Assembly (NCBI RefSeq): GCF_000425445.1 | Contig: NZ_AUDL01000008.1 | Location: forward strand, 186,001-250,000 | Direction: 5' to 3' | DNA from: Flavobacterium denitrificans DSM 15936 | GTDB taxonomy: Bacteria; Bacteroidota; Bacteroidia; Flavobacteriales; Flavobacteriaceae | Length of the DNA stretch: 64,000 nt | Shown: positions 35,661 to 45,103 of the stretch, one piece after another | Numbering within the stretch: position 1 is the stretch's first letter | How the letters are laid out: the number at the start of each line of letters is the position of its first letter | Program-made: the position numbers and the translations under genes | Notes under the pieces: model-generated | Databases searched by the model: none | The model's input: the letters and a program-made list of their open reading frames with translations, nothing else | Told to the model about the DNA's origin: nothing

Positions 35661-37253
35661 TTAATTGTAACCAACATTAAATCCTGCTGGTTTTCCCATC
35701 AAATCAATTTGGCTCTGCGGAATTGGCATGTTTACCATTGCTGGAGTCATTTTTAGAGGCACTTCACCAGAAATAGTTCCTGACGGACTTGAGCGGAAAT
35801 ATAAATTCTGTCTTTCTACCAGAAGCCCTAATCTTTTCAAAAGGAACCATCTGTTGTTTTCAAAAGCCAATTCTCTTGCCGATTCGTCTAAATAATTATT
35901 TAATGTCCAGGTTGTAATATCATAAGTAGTTACTGTACTTAACGGATTTCCTGTATAACCTCTTCTTCTCACCTTATTGAGATACAAAAGCGCTTTTGTA
36001 TCGTTACCTAGATTATGATGTGCTTCAGATCCTAGCAAATACGTTTCTGCTAATCTGTAATACATATAATCCTTATAACTATCAGAAGTCATAGGCAGTT
36101 TCTCAGTATCGTGGTACTTTTTCAAACTCCAATGCCAAGCTCTGTAATTTCCGTTTGGAGCGGCAATTGCGGGGTTTGTAATAGGCTGTCCAAATTTTGG
36201 ATTGCTTGCCACATTAATTTTATAATCCTGATAATTATCCGAATAATAATAGGTTTTGAATCGTAAGTCATTAGCTTGATCGTAAAGTGATTTCAGATAA
36301 TTGTTTGGATAAAACCATCCTAATGCTTGTCCGCCATAAGCCACATCTTGAACTAATTCGCTTGCATTTAATTCGTAAGTTCTATTAGTAAAAACACTGC
36401 TTAGCCACGAACCGCCACCACCGGCCAAATTATCATTTGGACCTAACAAAAAGTCTTTTTGATATGTGAAAAGCGATTCTTTATGATTAGCATTTTGCCC
36501 CCAAACCTCGCTCAAGGCTACTAAAGCATGAGTTCCTTCATTAATTACAGCATCAAACTGTGCCGCTGCTGTTGCCCAATCTTGTTGCCACATGGCGCTT
36601 TTGCCACGAATATGTCTGGCAACTCCTTGTCCGTAACGCCCTGCATCAACTTTATAAGGAAGATTAGCAATCGCATAATCCAAATCGCTGTCAATTAGTT
36701 TGTAAACATCGGCATCAGTTGCTACTTTGTATTCTACTGGATCGTTGATATTTTGAGGAGTTGTCGGGATAGTATCAATCAAGATACCACCATACATTTG
36801 TTTAAGGTCTAAATACAATTCACCTCTTATTACACGTGCCTGCGCTACTAATCTTTTCTTGGCATTTTCATCCATTTTTACCGATCTTGCTGAAGTGATA
36901 ATAGCAGAACATCTGTCGATAATTTTATAGCCTTGAATCCATTTTGAGCCTGTGAAAGCTTGTGGATTATGTCCCGTTCCATAAGGTGTATTCCATGTTC
37001 TATGCAAACCTAAATCTGTTGCCACCATAAAAAATACATTGGCCCACAAATCATTGTTGTCGCCCGATGGCAAATTATAATAGCGCATTTGGTTATAAAG
37101 TGCATTCACCCCAACCTCAAGTCCAGCTTGGGAATTATAGATATAATCTACTGCAATCTGATCTTTTACATTTTCCTCCAAAAAATCTTCGCAAGAGGCA
37201 AATCCTAAAGTCAATAGAAACAGCAAAACAAATAGGAAATTTATATTTTTCAT
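35661..37253 (-). CDS. SusD/RagB-type surface glycan-binding lipoprotein
   Basis: 530 residues from the Met at 37253, which gives a clean lipoprotein signal (LTLGFASCEDF, Cys21); an in-frame Met 8 codons earlier is possible. SusD features: YIYNSQAGLEVGVNALYNQM, YKIIDRCSAIITSARSVKMD, RVIRGELYLDLKQMYGGILI, the TPR-like helices, and the C-terminal RLAETYLLGSEAHHNLGNDT and LAFENNRWFLLKRLGLL. It caps the SusC transporter encoded just upstream and binds oligosaccharide at the surface. Acidic residues follow the cysteine (EDFLEE). Confidence 0.95.
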   Translation of the reverse strand: MKNINFLFVLLFLLTLGFASCEDFLEENVKDQIAVDYIYNSQAGLEVGVNALYNQMRYYNLPSGDNNDLWANVFFMVATDLGLHRTWNTPYGTGHNPQAFTGSKWIQGYKIIDRCSAIITSARSVKMDENAKKRLVAQARVIRGELYLDLKQMYGGILIDTIPTTPQNINDPVEYKVATDADVYKLIDSDLDYAIANLPYKVDAGRYGQGVARHIRGKSAMWQQDWATAAAQFDAVINEGTHALVALSEVWGQNANHKESLFTYQKDFLLGPNDNLAGGGGSWLSSVFTNRTYELNASELVQDVAYGGQALGWFYPNNYLKSLYDQANDLRFKTYYYSDNYQDYKINVASNPKFGQPITNPAIAAPNGNYRAWHWSLKKYHDTEKLPMTSDSYKDYMYYRLAETYLLGSEAHHNLGNDTKALLYLNKVRRRGYTGNPLSTVTTYDITTWTLNNYLDESARELAFENNRWFLLKRLGLLVERQNLYFRSSPSGTISGEVPLKMTPAMVNMPIPQSQIDLMGKPAGFNVGYN

Positions 37254-37289
37254 GATCTTGTTAATTATTAAATTCATTTTGTGTCTTAA

Positions 37290-40200
37290 TTAAAAACCTA
37301 ATTGCAATCCCATTACAAAAGTTACAGGCTCCGGATATTCATTTGCATTTTTTTCAGGACTGTACGATTGAAAATCAGTAATGGTAATCAAATTGCTTCC
37401 TGTTACATAAAGTCTCAGATTAGTTAATCCTAAAGATTTAATGGTATTTTCAGGAAATTTAAATCCAGCAGATATATTTTGAAGTCGAACATATGATGCG
37501 TCCTGCAATCCTAACGTGTAGATGTATGGCGGATCATTCCCATCTCTTGGCCTTGGCCAATTTCCTCCAGGATTTTCTGGTGTCCAGTAATCTTGTTTCA
37601 GACCATTTTTAACCCCTCTTAAAGATCCTCCTTGAACATAACTGTATAAAAATGGATTGTCTTTTGTAATTCCCTGAACCGTGTAAATATCTGCAGAGAA
37701 ATCAAATCGCTTGTATTCCATGCCTATCGAAAATGTTCCAAACCAATCTGGCATTTTTGAAGTCAGAACTCGGTCTTGATCCGGATTTGGATTTGAACCA
37801 TTTGACGGATCAGCATCATATAATTTTATGTCTCCCGGAAGTAAAGTCGTTCCTGTCACAACTGGAATATTTTCTCCCTCTTGATAAATCCCAACCGCTT
37901 TGTATTGGTAATAAACATCGATTGGCTTTCCAATAAACCAAAGATTCCCAACAGCATCATCCTCTTTTCCATCTCCATTGGCATCTTTGCCATAAATACT
38001 TACAATGCTGTTTTTGTTCTTAGTAAAAGTTGCCCCCAAACTCAATCTGAAATCTTTCTTTTTGATAACATCTGAATTCAATGTAATCTCAAGACCTTTG
38101 TTGTTTACTTTTCCAAGATTCGAAAGTTTTGTCGTGTAACCTGTATTGGCATTCAAAGTTTCATAAATCAATAAATCTGAAGTATCGGTATTATAAACTT
38201 CTACCGTTCCTGTTAATCTATTTTTGAATAATCCAAAATCGGCTGCAAGATTTAACTGCGTTGAGGTTTCCCATCTTAAATCTGGATTTGACAATTGAGA
38301 CCCCGGAACATAACCTGAAACTTTCACTCCGTTTATGATGTAATCCCTTTGACTAGCAGTTGCCATACTCTGATAAGGATTTTGAGGCTGATTACCCACT
38401 TTTCCATAACTTGCTCTTAATTTCAAGTTGCTGATAACAGGAACGTGTTCTTTCATAAATTCTTCATTTGAAACATTCCAAGCAGCATTAACAGCCGGGA
38501 AAAAACCCCATTTGTTATTGGCTCCAAATACTGAAGACCCATCAGCTCTTCCTGAAACAGTGAAATAATATTTGCTGTCAAAATCATATTCTAATTTTCC
38601 GGCAAATGAAATAAGATCACGTTCATTTCCGCCAATAAGTGGCGTATTCAAAAAAGCACTTTCCAAACCATAGATTCCTAAAATATCACTCGGAATTCTG
38701 CTTGCAGTATTTACAAAGTCATTATATTCTGACGAGGTAATTTCATAAACTCCAGTAGCATTAAAATGATTTCTTTCGGCCAAATTGAAATTATAATGCA
38801 AAATATTACTCAACTGATATTCTACGTTGTCTTTAAAAGTGATATTCCCGCTTCCCTGACCTGAATTTGCAATTCCAGAAAGTGATTTTGAGGAGTTAAA
38901 AGTCATTCCTTTATAATTCCAAGATCTTCGGCTGGCATTTAATTTATATGTAAAACCTTTTAAGATATTGATGTCCAAAAAGATATTCATAATATCATTT
39001 CGATTCAATTGATTTGTATTGGTTTCATAAATATCAATCAGTGGATTTGGTGTTTCTTGAATTCCTCCTGGCAAATGACGGAAAGACCCATCTTCATTAT
39101 ACACCTGTCCAAGCGGTGATGTATTAATGGCGTTATTCAAAACATTTCCAACATTTGGACTATTCGTTTCCGAATATTGAAGGGAAACGTTCATCCCAAT
39201 TTTAATCCAGTCATTGATGCGCTGATCGACATTAAGTCGCATTGCTACTTTTTCAAAATCAGAATTTGGAATTACACCAGATGTATTAATATAGTTGATA
39301 CTTGAGAAGATACTCATTTTGTCTGTACCCGAAGAAATACTTACACTGTGGTTATTGGTCACGCCGGTTCTCAAAATATATTTCTCCCAATCAATATATT
39401 CTCCTGATTGAACAGACTGCAATTCAAGTGGAGAAAAAACCTGATTGTCTGGTCTATAAACTCCGTTATTGCTTGTTCTGTAAGCTTCTCTTTTTAATTG
39501 TGCAAATTCTTCACCGCTATAAATATCAAAATTTCGGTTTATTGTCTGCACTCCTGAGAAACCATTATAAGACACTTTTGCTTTTCCGGTTTTCCCTCTT
39601 TTGGTGGTAATCAAAATCACTCCATTTGATGCTCTGGCTCCATAAACTGATTGAGCGGCGGCATCTTTCAAGATTTCTAATGAAGCAATATCATTGGCAT
39701 TAATATCATTGATGTTTCCTATCACGATACCGTCTGCAATTACTATCGGCTCGTTGCTTCCGTTGATTGATTTTTTTCCTCTAATTTGAATAGAAGACGA
39801 ACTTCCTGGTCCTCCATCAGCCAAAGTAACCTGTACCCCTGCCGCTTTTCCTCGAAGCATTTCTCCCACATCAGAAGTAGCCACTTTTGTCATATCGCCC
39901 GGCTTAACCGATGCAACGGAACTGATTACGTCACTTTTCTTTTTAGTGCCATAACCTACGACTATGATTTCATCCAGCGCCTGAGAACTTGCCTTTAAAA
40001 CCACTTTTAGATTTTTTTTGTTTTCTGTTTCTACCGACACTTCGTCCATTCCTATAAAAGAAAAAACAAGTGTGCTTTTTGCAGGTGCATTTACCGAGAA
40101 ATTCCCGTCAAAATCGGTTTGAGTTCCTTTTGTAGTTCCTTTGACATGCACATTTACACCTGGCAAAGGTAATCCTGCATTATCGACAACTTTTCCTGTG

Positions 40201-40316
40201 ATTGCAGTTTCTTGTGCATTCGCATGTATTGCAAAAAGACACATGAACAGCATCAAAACTAATTTCAGATAGTTTCCTCCAAGAAAAAGCATCTTTTCAT
40301 GTTTGTTGTTTTTCAT
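37290..40316 (-). CDS. SusC/RagA-type TonB-dependent oligosaccharide transporter
   Basis: 1008 residues with signal peptide (AIHANAQ). N-terminal CarboxypepD_reg-like domain (ITGKVVDNAGLPLPGVNVHV, GTQTDFDGNFSV), TonB-interaction segment (DEIIVVGYGTKKKSDV), plug (GEMLRGKAAGVQVTLADGGP, EPIVIADGIVIG, SIEILKDAAAQ-like SLEILKDAAAQSVYGARASN) and a long barrel ending VMGLQLGF. First gene of the PUL operon; SusD follows 36 bases after its stop. The HTCS gene lies upstream on the same strand. Imports the oligosaccharides released by the surface GH10/agarase-like enzymes. Confidence 0.95.
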   Translation of the reverse strand: MKNNKHEKMLFLGGNYLKLVLMLFMCLFAIHANAQETAITGKVVDNAGLPLPGVNVHVKGTTKGTQTDFDGNFSVNAPAKSTLVFSFIGMDEVSVETENKKNLKVVLKASSQALDEIIVVGYGTKKKSDVISSVASVKPGDMTKVATSDVGEMLRGKAAGVQVTLADGGPGSSSSIQIRGKKSINGSNEPIVIADGIVIGNINDINANDIASLEILKDAAAQSVYGARASNGVILITTKRGKTGKAKVSYNGFSGVQTINRNFDIYSGEEFAQLKREAYRTSNNGVYRPDNQVFSPLELQSVQSGEYIDWEKYILRTGVTNNHSVSISSGTDKMSIFSSINYINTSGVIPNSDFEKVAMRLNVDQRINDWIKIGMNVSLQYSETNSPNVGNVLNNAINTSPLGQVYNEDGSFRHLPGGIQETPNPLIDIYETNTNQLNRNDIMNIFLDINILKGFTYKLNASRRSWNYKGMTFNSSKSLSGIANSGQGSGNITFKDNVEYQLSNILHYNFNLAERNHFNATGVYEITSSEYNDFVNTASRIPSDILGIYGLESAFLNTPLIGGNERDLISFAGKLEYDFDSKYYFTVSGRADGSSVFGANNKWGFFPAVNAAWNVSNEEFMKEHVPVISNLKLRASYGKVGNQPQNPYQSMATASQRDYIINGVKVSGYVPGSQLSNPDLRWETSTQLNLAADFGLFKNRLTGTVEVYNTDTSDLLIYETLNANTGYTTKLSNLGKVNNKGLEITLNSDVIKKKDFRLSLGATFTKNKNSIVSIYGKDANGDGKEDDAVGNLWFIGKPIDVYYQYKAVGIYQEGENIPVVTGTTLLPGDIKLYDADPSNGSNPNPDQDRVLTSKMPDWFGTFSIGMEYKRFDFSADIYTVQGITKDNPFLYSYVQGGSLRGVKNGLKQDYWTPENPGGNWPRPRDGNDPPYIYTLGLQDASYVRLQNISAGFKFPENTIKSLGLTNLRLYVTGSNLITITDFQSYSPEKNANEYPEPVTFVMGLQLGF

Positions 40317-40397
40317 TGTAATTTTTTTGGTTAGTTAATTAAATTGGTTACGTGATTGTGTTGCAAAAGTGACTAATAAAAGACGTGTGAAAGGGAG

Positions 40398-40424
40398 GGT
40401 GTTATTCGTTTTTAGGGGTGTCAA
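40398..40424. promoter_or_regulatory. candidate HTCS binding site upstream of SusC
   Basis: TTTAGGGGTGTC at 40411-40422 (minus strand GACACCCCTAAA), preceded by a second GGGTGT 18 bases away. Its core recurs upstream of the HTCS gene itself (44873-44880), in the same orientation and at a similar distance from the start codon (about 100 versus 118 bases). Confidence 0.5.
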
Positions 40425-40556
40425 TGTCTTTATTTAAGGATTTTATACATTTTGAATGCTTAAAAAAAGGTATTCGTAATAAAATACTTAAAAAATTGCC
40501 GGACGTGTAATTTCATTGACAACTAGAAAATTTTTACCGCAAGGACACAAAGTAAT

Positions 40557-40601
40557 GCACAAAGTCCGCAAAGTTTAAATTAAACTTTGCGGACTTTGCG
40601 T
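40557..40601 (-). terminator. strong hairpin after the HTCS gene
   Basis: Arms 40557-40577 and 40581-40601, nearly perfect 21-bp inverted repeat with a 3-base loop, core AAAGTCCGCAAAGTTTA. It is 32 bases past the HTCS stop. It has no clear T-run, so it may be a dispersed repeat acting as a terminator or processing site. Confidence 0.65.
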
Positions 40602-40632
40602 AAATCCAAGCTTCCGGTAGCTATCGGGATTG

Positions 40633-43600
40633 CTAATTCACTTTAGAATTTTTATAATCGCTAGGCGAAAGATTATAGCACTTTTTAAATTCCTTGCTAA
40701 AATGCTTTCGATCATTAAACCCAACCATGTAGGTTACTTCGGCAACTGAATAACTGGTATTTGCCAAAAGACTGGCAGCTTTCTTTAATCGCATGTTTTT
40801 AATGAAACCAGCAACAGAATGATTGGTAAGTGTTTGTACCTTTTTATAAAGAACCGTTCGGCTCATTCCGATTTCATTCACCAAAACGTTTACATCAAAA
40901 TCAGCATTGTCGAGGTTTTCTTCAATAATTTGAGTTAATTTTTTCAAGAAAATACCTTCAGGCGTGTTAGTGTTTTCTTCTTCTACTGAGGCGATAAAAC
41001 CTTCTCCATATTTTTGACGCATGATTTCTTTTGCCGACAATAAATTGGCAATAGTCAGTTTTAATTCCTCTATGCTGAAAGGTTTTGAAATATAAGCATC
41101 CGCTCCAGTTGAAAGTCCTTCGATTCTATTTAAAGTAGACGATTTTGCTGTCAATAAAACCACTGGAATATGATTCGTATTTAAACTTGTTTTCAATATT
41201 TTACACAATTCAAAACCATCCATTTCAGGCATCATCACATCACTGACGATCAAATCTGGAATTTCGGTATCCATATATTCCAGCGCATTCAAACCATCGG
41301 TAAACTTTAACACTCGATATTCGGCGTGAAGCACATCAAAAATAAAGGACAAAACTTCTTCATTATCATCAATAACCAAAATGGTTTTTTTGCCACTAGC
41401 ATCTTCTGAATAATCGGGTTCATAAATATCCATTTCTGTTTTCGTATCAGAAATCGGGCTGGCATTTTCATTAATCGAAATTGCATTTTCAACAATCTGT
41501 GATTTTTTGAAATGGTCTTTTCCTTTTTTCAATTTAATGGTAAAGATGGTATTGAAATTCGGATCTTCTTCTGTTTGCACTTTAATTTCTCCGTGATGCA
41601 ATTCTACAATACTTTTGCTTAAAGCCAGACCGATGCCACTCCCTAAATTGGCGCTTCCGCGATCATCCAATTGGAAAAAGTTCTTAAAAATTTTCTTTTT
41701 ACGATTATCTGGAATCCCGATTCCATTATCTTTAACCTTAATTTCTATAACATCTGAATCTTCCTTTTGCTCAACAGCCAAAGTAATTTTACCGCCTTTG
41801 CTCGTAAATTTAAAAGCATTAGAAAGCAGATTATAAATTACTTTTTCCATCTGATTTTTATCAAAATAAATCAGAGCCGTATTGATATTCAAAACAAATT
41901 TGTAGTCAATTTTTTTCTCAACAGCAATGCCACGAAACGATTCATAAATATCAAAACAAAACGCAACAATGTCTTGCTGTTCACAATAAATCTTCATGCT
42001 TCCTTTTTCGGCTTTTCTAAAATCCATTAATTCGTTGACCAATTTCAGCAATCGATCTGAATTGTTTTTAATGGTTTTTAATTTATGCTCCAGATTCGAA
42101 TTCTTTTCGGCGGTGCTTAAAAGTTCTTCTACTGGACCACTAATCAAAGTCAAAGGTGTTCTAATTTCATGTGAAACATTTGTAAAAAAATCGAGTTTCA
42201 TTTTATACAATTCTTCCTGTCTTTCCTTTTCGACTTGCTCCAAGTAATAGGCTTGTTTTAATAACTCGCGATTTCTAAAAAAACGGAAAGTCAAAACCGA
42301 AGCTCCTGCTAATAAAGCAATATAAAACAAGTACGCCCACCAAGTTTTCCACCAAGGTGGCAGCATAATAATTTTTAAGGTCTTTATCGTCGGGTTCCAT
42401 TCTCCGCCTCCATTTGAAGTTTTAATTTTCAGTACATAAGTTCCCGAATTCAAGTTTGTCAAATTGATATAATGCTGCGAACCTATAATATGCCATTCAT
42501 CCTTATTAAAAGAACTTTCGAGTTTATAAGCATATTCACTTTTTTCAGGCGAAATAAAATTCATCGCACTAAATTCCAGTCCAATATATCCTTGATCGTG
42601 TTTTAAAGTAATTTCAGAAGTTTCACTAATACGTTTTTCCAAAGCAACTTCTTTATTTCCTGGCCTGATTTCTTCATTATTAACAATCAGCTTCGTTAAA
42701 ACAATGGGCGATTTGTCTTTTGTTTTGATCAATTTTGAAGGATTAAAAATGATCAAACCATTCGAGCATCCAAAAACAAGTTCTTTTGAGTTGAGTTTTA
42801 AACTGCAATTATTGGAGAACTGTTTTACTTTCAAACCATCTTTTGAAGAAAAAGAAGTGATTTCAAAATCTTTAATATTTAAAACCGATTTAACGCTTTT
42901 AGTGCTGATCTTGTACAATAAATTGTTGTCGCTGATCCATATATTTCCATGCGCATCCTCAGAAATACTTTTGATGGTTTCATCTGTAAAACCCATTGAG
43001 CGATTAATTTCAAAGAAACGTCCTTTCTTTTCATCAAAAATATTTACCCCGCCACTTTCTGCGCCTACCCAAAACCTGTTTTTTGAATCGGTAAACATTA
43101 CTGTAAGACTGTTATTGGATAAGCCACTTTTGGCGCTAGCTTTAAATACTTTTGTAACTTGTTTTAACTTTTTGTCAAAATAATTCAGGCCATATTGCGT
43201 GGCAATCCAAAGTCCGTCCTTGCGATTTGCGATATCCGTAATAAAATTATCGCTGAGTGAATTAGAAGAACCGTCAGCCATATAAATTTCAACCGTTCCA
43301 TCAGGCATTACTTTCTTTAAACCGTTTCCGTTTGTTCCTACCCATAAATCGCCATTATCCATTATTAGAGAAGTTATAGGACGTTCTCTTTCTTTGGAAT
43401 CTTTTCGCGAAAGCGATACATATTGAAACGATTTGCTGTTTTTATTAAACTTGAACAATCCGTTGAAAGTGCCACAAAATAAATTTTGTTCATTCTGGCT
43501 GACCAACGCCGTAATCATGTTGACACTTTTATCAGAACCTTGAACCGCATAGGAAGTGCTTTTATTACTCTTTACATCGAGATAGTTTAAACCTCCTCCA

Positions 43601-44757
43601 TTTGTTCCCACCCAAATTGAACCGTCATTTTGTCGTGCAACCGCATTGACGGATGCATTATTTAATCCAAAATTAGGTTTAACAACTTCGCGTATATTCG
43701 CAAAATTGGTATTTGTTTTTTGAAAGAAGTTGACTCCTCCTCCATTTGTTCCAATCCATAAATCATTATGGCGATCTTTCAGAAAACATTTTATATCATC
43801 ATCCGAAAGACTATACGTCTGCAAGGGATTGTGTGCATATTTGGTGAATTCATTTTTGTCTTTTTTATAAGCGCACAAACCATTTTTTGTAGCAAACCAA
43901 ATGGTGTTGGCGTCAACAACCACTATATCATTTACCCAATTCGATGATAAACTGTTTTGGTTGCTCGGATTCGAAAGAAAATTAATTACTTCATTTTTAC
44001 GTACATCAAAATGAAAAATCCCATTAGCTTCGGTTGCAAACCACAAGTCGCCATTATTTTCCTTGATGATTTTCCAAATTTTCGATTTCAGCAAAGATTC
44101 ATTCTCACTCAAAACTTTTGGCATTGCTTTTTTTGAGCCATTTTTTGGATCAAAACATTCCAAACCTTTTGAAGTTCCCACTAAAACACCATAATTTCGA
44201 TCATAAAACAAAGACAAAACTCTGCTTTTTCTGAAAGGTGAATTATGGTCGCTGGAAATTTCTTCCAACAAATATTTCTGTTTATTAAGACGCTTGATTC
44301 CTCCAAAAGTTCCAATCCAGATTCGGTTTTGATCATCTTGAATTATTGACGAAATATAATTACGTCCGCCTTTTATTTTTTGAACATCAACTCGCAGAAA
44401 TGTCCTTTCATTTTTATTGAAAAGATTTAAACCATTATTAGTTCCAATCCAGATTTGTTTTTCACTGTCTTCCAAAATAACATTAACATGATTGTTACTG
44501 ATGCTATTGAGAATATCCTTATTATAAACATATCTCAAAAAATCATAACCATCATAACTAATCAAACCGTTTGCCGTTCCAATCCATATAAAACCTTTTT
44601 GCGTTTGATGAATACTGGAAATCATGCTTTGAGAAAAACTCGTATCGTAATTGATATGATCAAAATACAGATCAGAATTCTGAGCACCTGACTGAAAAGG
44701 AACTACAAAAAATAAAACAAAACTTAAAATAGAGATCTGAATGTTCTTCATAAACAC
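40633..44757 (-). CDS. hybrid two-component system regulator (HTCS)
   Basis: 1374 residues. Signal peptide (FQSGAQ), then two seven-bladed-type propellers made of Reg_prop repeats (GFIWIGTANGLISYDG, QIWIGTNNGLNLFNK, DGSIWVGTNGGGLNYLD) to about residue 690, a Y_Y_Y domain, one membrane helix at about 790-810 (WWKTWWAYLFYIALLAGASV), HisKA with His863 in NVSHEIRTPLTLI, HATPase (NLLSNAFKFTSKGG, GSGIGLALSKSI), receiver domain with Asp1173 in LIVSDVMMPEMDG, and a C-terminal AraC-type helix-turn-helix (LLANTSYSVAEVTYMVGFND). It senses a PUL oligosaccharide in the periplasm and activates the SusC operon just downstream. Confidence 0.96.
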   Translation of the reverse strand: MFMKNIQISILSFVLFFVVPFQSGAQNSDLYFDHINYDTSFSQSMISSIHQTQKGFIWIGTANGLISYDGYDFLRYVYNKDILNSISNNHVNVILEDSEKQIWIGTNNGLNLFNKNERTFLRVDVQKIKGGRNYISSIIQDDQNRIWIGTFGGIKRLNKQKYLLEEISSDHNSPFRKSRVLSLFYDRNYGVLVGTSKGLECFDPKNGSKKAMPKVLSENESLLKSKIWKIIKENNGDLWFATEANGIFHFDVRKNEVINFLSNPSNQNSLSSNWVNDIVVVDANTIWFATKNGLCAYKKDKNEFTKYAHNPLQTYSLSDDDIKCFLKDRHNDLWIGTNGGGVNFFQKTNTNFANIREVVKPNFGLNNASVNAVARQNDGSIWVGTNGGGLNYLDVKSNKSTSYAVQGSDKSVNMITALVSQNEQNLFCGTFNGLFKFNKNSKSFQYVSLSRKDSKERERPITSLIMDNGDLWVGTNGNGLKKVMPDGTVEIYMADGSSNSLSDNFITDIANRKDGLWIATQYGLNYFDKKLKQVTKVFKASAKSGLSNNSLTVMFTDSKNRFWVGAESGGVNIFDEKKGRFFEINRSMGFTDETIKSISEDAHGNIWISDNNLLYKISTKSVKSVLNIKDFEITSFSSKDGLKVKQFSNNCSLKLNSKELVFGCSNGLIIFNPSKLIKTKDKSPIVLTKLIVNNEEIRPGNKEVALEKRISETSEITLKHDQGYIGLEFSAMNFISPEKSEYAYKLESSFNKDEWHIIGSQHYINLTNLNSGTYVLKIKTSNGGGEWNPTIKTLKIIMLPPWWKTWWAYLFYIALLAGASVLTFRFFRNRELLKQAYYLEQVEKERQEELYKMKLDFFTNVSHEIRTPLTLISGPVEELLSTAEKNSNLEHKLKTIKNNSDRLLKLVNELMDFRKAEKGSMKIYCEQQDIVAFCFDIYESFRGIAVEKKIDYKFVLNINTALIYFDKNQMEKVIYNLLSNAFKFTSKGGKITLAVEQKEDSDVIEIKVKDNGIGIPDNRKKKIFKNFFQLDDRGSANLGSGIGLALSKSIVELHHGEIKVQTEEDPNFNTIFTIKLKKGKDHFKKSQIVENAISINENASPISDTKTEMDIYEPDYSEDASGKKTILVIDDNEEVLSFIFDVLHAEYRVLKFTDGLNALEYMDTEIPDLIVSDVMMPEMDGFELCKILKTSLNTNHIPVVLLTAKSSTLNRIEGLSTGADAYISKPFSIEELKLTIANLLSAKEIMRQKYGEGFIASVEEENTNTPEGIFLKKLTQIIEENLDNADFDVNVLVNEIGMSRTVLYKKVQTLTNHSVAGFIKNMRLKKAASLLANTSYSVAEVTYMVGFNDRKHFSKEFKKCYNLSPSDYKNSKVN

Positions 44758-45103
44758 AAAGGGATAAAAGCTCGGGTAATTTTAATTTCGATAAACGTAT
44801 GAAAATTATCGATTGAATTCTTTGCAAAGTAAATCAACTGCAAAAAAAAGAGGGCTTTATTTTACCTTTTTCAGGGGTGTATTTGTACGTAGATCTAGGA
44901 TAGTCCAGTGTTTTCGGGTTAAAAACTTAAAATTTTAACAATTATTTTTTTTTTCATTTCCAAAATCACTAACTTGTTTGTACTTAATAATCAGGACACA
45001 ATATTTTTCTTGATTAGATGGTTTTATTCTTTAGAAGAAATACAGATTATCCTCAAACCATTTTTTCAATACAGCTATTTATTTCAATCAAAAAAAGAAA
45101 ACT
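44758..45103. promoter_or_regulatory. divergent region, HTCS / long GH130
   Basis: 346 bases between two divergent starts. Contains CAGGGGTGTATTTGTACG (44872-44889), whose core matches the site upstream of SusC. No credible gene. Transcription starts not assigned. Confidence 0.5.
44871..44880. promoter_or_regulatory. candidate HTCS autoregulatory site
   Basis: TTTTTCAGGGGTGT (minus strand ACACCCCTGAAAAA) matches ACACCCCTAAAAAC upstream of SusC, about 118 bases before the HTCS start codon. Confidence 0.45.

Larger units (their letters stand above)
40317..40632 (-). promoter_or_regulatory. SusC promoter region with candidate HTCS sites
   Basis: 316 bases between the HTCS stop and the SusC start. 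On the minus strand CACTTTTGC near 40365 may be the -7 element. Farther up are two GGGTGT copies 18 bases apart (40398-40403, 40416-40421) and the hairpin at 40557-40601. No gene seen. Confidence 0.55.

Noticed and set aside
42704..43183. 159-residue ORF antisense to the HTCS gene
   Set aside because: Lies entirely within the propeller-encoding region of a clear gene; composition is that of a reverse-strand shadow.
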